DNA of 64,000 bases from JAVWMQ01 sp036646055 (lineage in GTDB: Bacteria > Bacillota > Clostridia > Peptostreptococcales > Anaerovoracaceae). Below, piece by piece: positions 59,091-64,000 of this stretch. Position numbers and translations under genes: made by a program. The notes under the pieces are model-generated. The model was not told the origin of the DNA and made no database searches. It saw only the letters and a program-made list of their open reading frames with translations. The DNA lies in the NCBI GenBank assembly GCA_036646055.1, contig JAVXMY010000006.1:29878-93877 (forward strand), written 5' to 3'. The first letter of the stretch is position 1, and each line of letters opens with the position of its first letter.

Positions 59091-60338
59091 ATGAGTAATG
59101 TTGAACCAATGGCTGAAAAAAAGGCAAAGGTTTTATTAGGTGAAATTGTCGATAGACATTATAAGGAAGCATGGGAGGCAAAAAACAACGGAGAAAAAGT
59201 TGGTTGGTGTGCTTCAAACTTCCCTCAGGAAATTTTCGAAACTTTAGGTGTTAAAGTTGTTTATCCTGAAAATCAGGCAGCTGCTATTGCTGCTAAAGGA
59301 GGCGGTGAAAGACTATGTTCACACGCTGAAAACATGGGATATTCAAACGATATCTGTTCTTACGCAAGAATTAATATTGCTTTTAGTGATATTAAGGATG
59401 CTCCAGAAATGCCTGTTCCACAGCCTGATTTCGTATTATGCTGTAACAACATTTGTAACTGTATGATTAAATGGTATGAAAACTTAGCTAAAACATTAGA
59501 TATTCCAATGATTTTAGTTGATATTCCTTTCAGTAATGATTATAATCCAGACAGCATTTATGATGCTGAACAGGATAGAGTTGATTACATTAGAGGTCAG
59601 TTTAATAATGCTATTAAAGAATTAGAAGAAATTACTGGAACAAAATGGGATGAAAAGAAATTTGAAGAAGTAATGGCGATTTCTCAGCGTACAAGTGTTG
59701 CTTGGCTAGATGCTATTGCAATGTGTTCTGCTAATCCATCTCCATTTAGTGGATTTGATGTATTTAACCATATGGCAGTAGCGGTATGTGCTAGAGGTAA
59801 AATTGAATCTGCAATTGCATTTGAAAAATTATTAGCTGAATTTAAAGAAGCTGCAGCTGAAGGTAAAACTACTTTTAGAGGCGAAGAAAAGTATCGTATT
59901 CTATTTGAAGGAATTGCTTGTTGGCCACATCTAAAGCATACATATGTAACACTTAAAGATGCTGGTGTAAACGTTACTGGTACAGTTTATGGTGATGCTT
60001 TTGGATATATTTATAGTAATACTGATGAATTAATGAAAGCTTACTGTACACCTCCGAATGCTGTTTCATACGAACGTACTTTAGCAATGAGACTAAAGGC
60101 AATTAGAGACAATGCTTGTGATGGTGCTTTAATTCACATCAATAGAAGTTGTAAACAGTGGACAGGTCCAGCATATCAGTTGGAAAGAGACATTAGAGAA
60201 CAGGTTGGAATTCCAACTGCACTATTTGATGGTGACCAGGCGGATCCTAGAAACTTCTCACCAGCTCAGTATGATACAAGAGTTCAGGGATTAATTGAAT
60301 TAATGGCTGCTAATAAGGAGGCGAAAGCAAATGACTAA
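59091..60338 (+). CDS. fldB: 2-Hydroxyacyl-CoA dehydratase, subunit B (FldB/HadB type)
   Basis: A 415-residue subunit of the radical dehydratase, with cluster-ligand cysteines in GWCASNFPQE (C40), ERLCSHAENMG (C76) and LCCNNICNCM. RSCKQWTGPAYQLERDI near the C-terminus is typical of the larger subunit. With FldC it removes water from (R)-2-hydroxyacyl-CoA to give the (E)-2-enoyl-CoA. AAGGGAG precedes the ATG; overlaps the next gene by 8 bp. Confidence 0.93.
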   Translation: MSNVEPMAEKKAKVLLGEIVDRHYKEAWEAKNNGEKVGWCASNFPQEIFETLGVKVVYPENQAAAIAAKGGGERLCSHAENMGYSNDICSYARINIAFSDIKDAPEMPVPQPDFVLCCNNICNCMIKWYENLAKTLDIPMILVDIPFSNDYNPDSIYDAEQDRVDYIRGQFNNAIKELEEITGTKWDEKKFEEVMAISQRTSVAWLDAIAMCSANPSPFSGFDVFNHMAVAVCARGKIESAIAFEKLLAEFKEAAAEGKTTFRGEEKYRILFEGIACWPHLKHTYVTLKDAGVNVTGTVYGDAFGYIYSNTDELMKAYCTPPNAVSYERTLAMRLKAIRDNACDGALIHINRSCKQWTGPAYQLERDIREQVGIPTALFDGDQADPRNFSPAQYDTRVQGLIELMAANKEAKAND

Positions 60339-61449
60339 TATTGAAAATATTTTAAAGAAATTTGACGTAAGTCCAAAAAAACTTGTTGAAGAATATAAGG
60401 CAGAAGGAAAGAAAATCGTAGGTTGCGGACCTATGTATACTCCAGCTGAATTGGTTTACGCAGCAGGAATGGCACCTATGGCACTATGGGGAAGCCAAGG
60501 CGAAGTATCTTTAGCTAAGCAGTATTTTGCAGCTTTCTATTGCTCTGTTGCACAGAGAATTATGGAAATGTCTCTTAACGGAACATTATCTGATTTATCA
60601 GCAATTATGATTCCTATTCAGTGTGATACATTAAAAGCTTTAGGTCAGAACATTAAAGTTGGAGTTAAAGATATTGAATATATTCACGTTGCTAACGCAC
60701 AGAATAGAAAACTTGAATGTGGTTTAGAGTTTAACACAGTAAACTACGGAAAAGTTAAAGCGCAGTTAGAAAAAATTGCCGGCAAAGAAATTACAGAAGA
60801 TGCATTAGAAAATGCTATCAAAGTATTCAATGCACAGAAGAGAAAACTACAGGAATTTGTGAAAGTTGCTGCTAAATATCCACATATTATTACTCCTGCT
60901 AAGAGAAACTTAGTTATCAAGAGTGGACAGTATATGGATAGAGTTAAGCACACTGAAATCTTAGGAGAGTTAATTGCTGCACTAAACAGTGAAGAAGTTA
61001 AACCTTGGGAGGGTAAGAAAATTGTTACAACAGGTATTCTTGTTGATAGCCCAAGCTTACTACAGATTCTTGAAGAAAATAAAATTGCTATTGTTGATGA
61101 TGAAGTTGCACAGGAATCTAGACAGTTCAGAACATTGTCTGACGAAGGAACTGGCAACCCATTAAGAGCAATTGCTAAAATCCTTACTGACCAGGAAGGA
61201 TGTTCAGTATTATATGATGCTGAAAAGAAGAGAGCAGATATGATCGTAGAAAAAGTTAAGGCAGCTGGAGCTGATGGTGTACTATTTGTACAGCAGAAGT
61301 TCTGTGATCCTGAAGAATTTGACTACGTAATCGTAAGAGATGCTTTAAATGCTGCTGGAATCAAACAGGTTGTTATTGAAGTTGACCAGCAGATGACAAA
61401 TTATGAGCAAGCCCGTACATCACTACAAACATTTGCAGAGATGTTATAA
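60331..61449 (+). CDS. fldC: 2-Hydroxyacyl-CoA dehydratase, subunit C (FldC/HadC type)
   Basis: A 372-residue smaller subunit. VGCGPMYTPAELVYAAGMAP, FYCSVAQRIMEM, IPIQCDTLKAL and FVQQKFCDPEEFD show the expected cluster cysteines. It forms the heterodimer with the preceding subunit, each holding one [4Fe-4S] cluster. GGAGG in the upstream gene serves it. A 32-bp gap then leads to the acyl-CoA dehydrogenase. Confidence 0.93.
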   Translation: MTNIENILKKFDVSPKKLVEEYKAEGKKIVGCGPMYTPAELVYAAGMAPMALWGSQGEVSLAKQYFAAFYCSVAQRIMEMSLNGTLSDLSAIMIPIQCDTLKALGQNIKVGVKDIEYIHVANAQNRKLECGLEFNTVNYGKVKAQLEKIAGKEITEDALENAIKVFNAQKRKLQEFVKVAAKYPHIITPAKRNLVIKSGQYMDRVKHTEILGELIAALNSEEVKPWEGKKIVTTGILVDSPSLLQILEENKIAIVDDEVAQESRQFRTLSDEGTGNPLRAIAKILTDQEGCSVLYDAEKKRADMIVEKVKAAGADGVLFVQQKFCDPEEFDYVIVRDALNAAGIKQVVIEVDQQMTNYEQARTSLQTFAEML

Positions 61450-61481
61450 ATAAATAGAAATAATTTTTTAAGGAGGTAAAT

Positions 61482-62615
61482 ATGAATTTTACAAAAGAAC
61501 ATGAGCTAATTCGTAAGCTGGCTAGAGAGTTTGCAGAAACAGAACTTAAGCCAATTGCTGAAGAAATAGACAAAACAAGCGTGTTCCCAGAAGAAGTACT
61601 AAGAAAAATGTTCGCCGCTGGTTTCATGGGAATCAAGATGCCAGTTGAATTTGGTGGAGCAGGTGGAGACCACAAAGCATATGCAATCGTAATGGAAGAA
61701 ATTTCAAAAGTTTGCGCAGTTGCTGCAATCTACATTTCAAGTACAAACTCTCTAAACTCAGCACCAATTTTAAACGATGGTACTGATGAACAGAAGGCTA
61801 AATACCTAAGAGCTATGGCTACAGGTGAAAAGTTCTTTTGCTTTGGTCTAACTGAACCAGGTGCAGGATCAGATGCTGCTTCTCTATTAACAACAGCTGT
61901 TAAAGATGGAGATGACTACATCCTAAATGGAAGAAAAACTTTCATTACTGCTGCTCCTTTCTCAGACTACCTAATCATCTTCGCTAAGACTAACCCAGCT
62001 GCTGGGGTTAAAGGTATCACAACATTTATTGTTGATGCTAAGTCTGAAGGAGTATCATTTGGTAAGCCAGAAGAAAAAATGGGAATCATCGGTTGTGCTA
62101 CAAGTGATATCGTTCTTGATAACGTTAGAGTTCCAGCTGAAAATATTCTTGGAGAAGTTAATAAGGGATTCATTAATGCTATGAAGACTCTTAAGGTTGG
62201 TAGACTTGGTATCGCTGCTCAGGCTCTAGGTATCGCTGAAGGCGCTATGGAAGAAGCTTTAGAATATATCAAGGCTAGAAAACAGTTTGGTAAGAAGTTA
62301 GCTCAGTTCCAGAACACTCAGTTTACAATTGCAGATATGGAAACTAAATTAAATGCTATGAGATTCTTAGTATTTGATGCTGCTGATAGAATGGATAGAG
62401 GCGTTGAAGCTGATAAGGCTGCTTCAATGGCTAAGTTATTCGCTTCTGAAGAAGGTAAATGGATCGTTGATAGAGCGCTTCAGTTACACGGCGGATATGG
62501 ATTTATCAAAGAATATCCAATTGAAAGAATGTACAGAGATATCAGAATTACTTCAATTTATGAAGGAACTTCTGAAGTACAGAAAATGGTTATTGCTGGA
62601 TCTGTTATTAAATAG
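61482..62615 (+). CDS. Acyl-CoA dehydrogenase (AcdA/AcdB-like)
   Basis: A 377-residue FAD acyl-CoA dehydrogenase. FGLTEPGAGSDAASLLTTAV and the C-terminal QLHGGYGFIKEYPIERMYRD and SIYEGTSEVQ are typical, with catalytic Glu in IYEGTSE. In this pathway it acts in reverse as the enoyl-CoA reductase, often in an electron-bifurcating complex with EtfAB that reduces ferredoxin. No etfAB genes lie within the window. AAGGAGG precedes the ATG. Confidence 0.92.
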   Translation: MNFTKEHELIRKLAREFAETELKPIAEEIDKTSVFPEEVLRKMFAAGFMGIKMPVEFGGAGGDHKAYAIVMEEISKVCAVAAIYISSTNSLNSAPILNDGTDEQKAKYLRAMATGEKFFCFGLTEPGAGSDAASLLTTAVKDGDDYILNGRKTFITAAPFSDYLIIFAKTNPAAGVKGITTFIVDAKSEGVSFGKPEEKMGIIGCATSDIVLDNVRVPAENILGEVNKGFINAMKTLKVGRLGIAAQALGIAEGAMEEALEYIKARKQFGKKLAQFQNTQFTIADMETKLNAMRFLVFDAADRMDRGVEADKAASMAKLFASEEGKWIVDRALQLHGGYGFIKEYPIERMYRDIRITSIYEGTSEVQKMVIAGSVIK

Positions 62616-62716
62616 TAGATTCTAGTATATATAGTTATTTAAAGTTATTGTATAACAATAATTAATTAACATGAATACGTGTTTGTTATTATATTGCTAT
62701 TTTAAGGAGGATAAAA

Positions 62717-63697
62717 ATGGCTAAAATTAAATGTACATTACCACCAGCTTTTGTTAAACGTTTTGGGGATAAAAAACCAGAAGGAATGGATTTCGAATTC
62801 ATTAACTTCCCTTGTTCAGATGCAGAACTTGTAGAACAGTGTAAAGATGCAGATATTATTTTCTGTGGACCAGTTGATGTTATTTCAGCTGACGTTGTTA
62901 AACAACTTCCTAACCTAAAACTTATTCACTCATTAGGAGTAGGTTTCGACAAGATTGATCTTGAACAGACTAAGGCTCAGGGTGTATATGTTTGTAACAA
63001 CAGAGCAGTAAATGCTTTAGCTGTTGCTGAACATGCTGTTGGCATGATGATGGCTAGTTTAAAGAAAACTGCATACTATGATGCTAAGGTTAAATCTGAT
63101 GTTAACGGATACCTAACATACAAGAACAAAGGCGGAAGAGAATTAGGCGCTAGAACAATTGGACTTATTGGTATGGGTGCAATTGGACATGCAGCAGTTA
63201 AAATGCTTTCAGGATTTGGTTGCAAATTATACTACAATGATGTTGTAAGAGATGAAAACCTAGAAAAAAACACAGGAATTGTCTTTGCTGATCATGAAAC
63301 TATTTACAAAGAATGTGATATTATTTCATACCACGTTCCAGTATTAGACTCAACAAGAGGAATGATCAACAAGGAAAACCTTGCTAAAATGAAGCAGGAT
63401 ACAATTGTTGTTAACGTTTCTAGAGGAGAAATCGTTAATGATGCAGATCTTAAAGATGCATTAGAAGCTGGAAAAGTTATTGCGGCATTAGACGTAGTAG
63501 CTCCAGAACCTGCTGCTGAAGGTGACGATCACATTCTATTCCACCTAAACGAAGAAGGAAACTCAAGACTAACATTAACACCACATATTGCTGGTACAAC
63601 TGACGAAGCATTCTTAAGAATGTATGAATGGTCATATGCAGCTATGGTTAAGGTTATTAACGGAGAAAAACCTAATAACGTGGTAAACGGACTATAA
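62717..63697 (+). CDS. D-2-hydroxyacid dehydrogenase (FldH/LdhA-like)
   Basis: A 326-residue NAD-dependent dehydrogenase. Catalytic residues are Arg (VNVSRGEIVN), Glu (DVVAPEPAAE) and His (TPHIAGTT), and the NAD site is GLIGMGAIGHAA. It reduces a 2-oxoacid made by transamination to the (R)-2-hydroxyacid that enters the CoA-transferase step. AAGGAGG precedes the ATG, after a 101-bp gap that contains TTGTATAACAA (62648-62658), which may be another regulator site or a promoter element. Confidence 0.92.
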   Translation: MAKIKCTLPPAFVKRFGDKKPEGMDFEFINFPCSDAELVEQCKDADIIFCGPVDVISADVVKQLPNLKLIHSLGVGFDKIDLEQTKAQGVYVCNNRAVNALAVAEHAVGMMMASLKKTAYYDAKVKSDVNGYLTYKNKGGRELGARTIGLIGMGAIGHAAVKMLSGFGCKLYYNDVVRDENLEKNTGIVFADHETIYKECDIISYHVPVLDSTRGMINKENLAKMKQDTIVVNVSRGEIVNDADLKDALEAGKVIAALDVVAPEPAAEGDDHILFHLNEEGNSRLTLTPHIAGTTDEAFLRMYEWSYAAMVKVINGEKPNNVVNGL

Positions 63698-63951
63698 TTT
63701 AATTATTATTGCTAATAAAAATAAGTAATTGGTAAGACTTTTTTTTAGCAAAACGATTAGATCGATTGAAATGAAAAATATTTGTGAGATTAGTTGCTGT
63801 AACATTGATTACAGGTCGTACCTCTAATCTCTAAAATGAATATTTTAATACTTTCGTTGATCAATTAACCTATTTTGGTTAAGGATAAACGGTACAAACA
63901 GTAAAAAATTATTATTATTATTATTAAGTTTAAAGAAACGAGGATAAAGTT
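63698..63951 (+). promoter_or_regulatory. Leader region with nested stem-loops before aminotransferase gene
   Basis: GAGATTAG (63785-63792) pairs with CTAATCTC (63824-63831), enclosing CTGTAA/TTACAG (63797-63814). A second hairpin TTAACC/GGTTAA follows (about 63866-63881), and an (ATT)n tract lies at 63907-63927. No clear terminator follows the dehydrogenase gene. I recognise no riboswitch class. Confidence 0.4.
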
Positions 63952-64000
63952 ATGATTTCAAAAGAAATGTATGCATTAGGTTCAGCACCTTCAGTAATTA
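63952..64000 (+). CDS. Probable PLP-dependent aminotransferase, N-terminal start
   Basis: Only 16 codons are present before the window ends: MISKEMYALGSAPSVI. This resembles the beginning of clostridial class I/II aminotransferases (MIS..MYELG..RSVIRE...). ACGAGG precedes the ATG. An aminotransferase here would supply the 2-oxoacid for the upstream dehydrogenase and complete the reductive Stickland branch. Identification from 16 residues is tentative. Confidence 0.5.
   Translation, partial: MISKEMYALGSAPSVI

Overview
The window is about 64 kb of AT-rich DNA with Firmicutes-style ribosome-binding sites. The gene set indicates a strictly anaerobic, amino-acid-fermenting member of the Clostridia: [FeFe]-hydrogenase maturases, desulfoferrodoxin, a LexA with B. 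subtilis-type boxes, an infC-rpmI-rplT operon and a 2-hydroxyacyl-CoA dehydratase (Fld/Had type) Stickland operon. Species cannot be assigned from the sequence alone.

Layout. 1-650: end of an NhaC-type antiporter gene and a small Cys-rich protein behind a perfect 12-bp palindrome. 700-4857 (minus): TM1266-like regulator, hydE, hydG and hydF behind a leader that looks like a transcription attenuator. 4.9-15.5 kb: ZIP metal transporter, ECF S component, P1 peptidase, YhgE/Pip membrane protein, MBL-fold hydrolase, a LexA-controlled Y-family polymerase with a YolD-like partner, an aquaporin and a soluble hybrid histidine kinase.

15,888-29,951: a decayed prophage or phage-like element of about 14 kb in the 3' end of tRNA-Arg(ACG), bounded by perfect 109-bp direct repeats (attL/attR). 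It keeps an integrase (frameshifted), repressor/Cro switch, HUH-type Rep, portal and MuF-type minor head protein. The head gene is followed by toxin/immunity-like modules and then by chimeric genes left by internal deletions (terminase::VirE, baseplate::amidase) and a holin with an internal stop. Two small genes near attR, one with a near-consensus promoter and one for a ribbon-helix-helix protein, may still be expressed.

30-45 kb: D,D-carboxypeptidase, flavin reductase, EamA and Nudix genes, a BMP lipoprotein, a YgiQ-orphan methyltransferase-YitT operon, tRNA-Arg(CCG), a DtxR/IdeR-type regulator divergent from an Mrp ATPase, a split LysO exporter, lexA, desulfoferrodoxin, infC-rpmI-rplT with an attenuating leader, and a lipoprotein PPIase. 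45.5-54.5 kb: nrdR-cmk-DUF1015, radC, and mreBCD-mrdA-minD (cell shape).

54.5-64 kb: GntR/FCD regulator, acyl-CoA ligase, CoA-transferase, dehydratase activator, two dehydratase subunits, acyl-CoA dehydrogenase, D-2-hydroxyacid dehydrogenase and the first codons of a probable aminotransferase. Together these would carry an amino acid through 2-oxoacid, (R)-2-hydroxyacid, 2-hydroxyacyl-CoA and enoyl-CoA to the saturated acid. A shared 16-bp motif (13/16 identical) precedes both the ligase gene and the CoA-transferase gene and is a candidate operator. The most notable regulatory observation is that the Cys-rich small protein and the dtxR-mrp divergent region share the same perfect palindrome, suggesting an iron-responsive Fe-S regulon.
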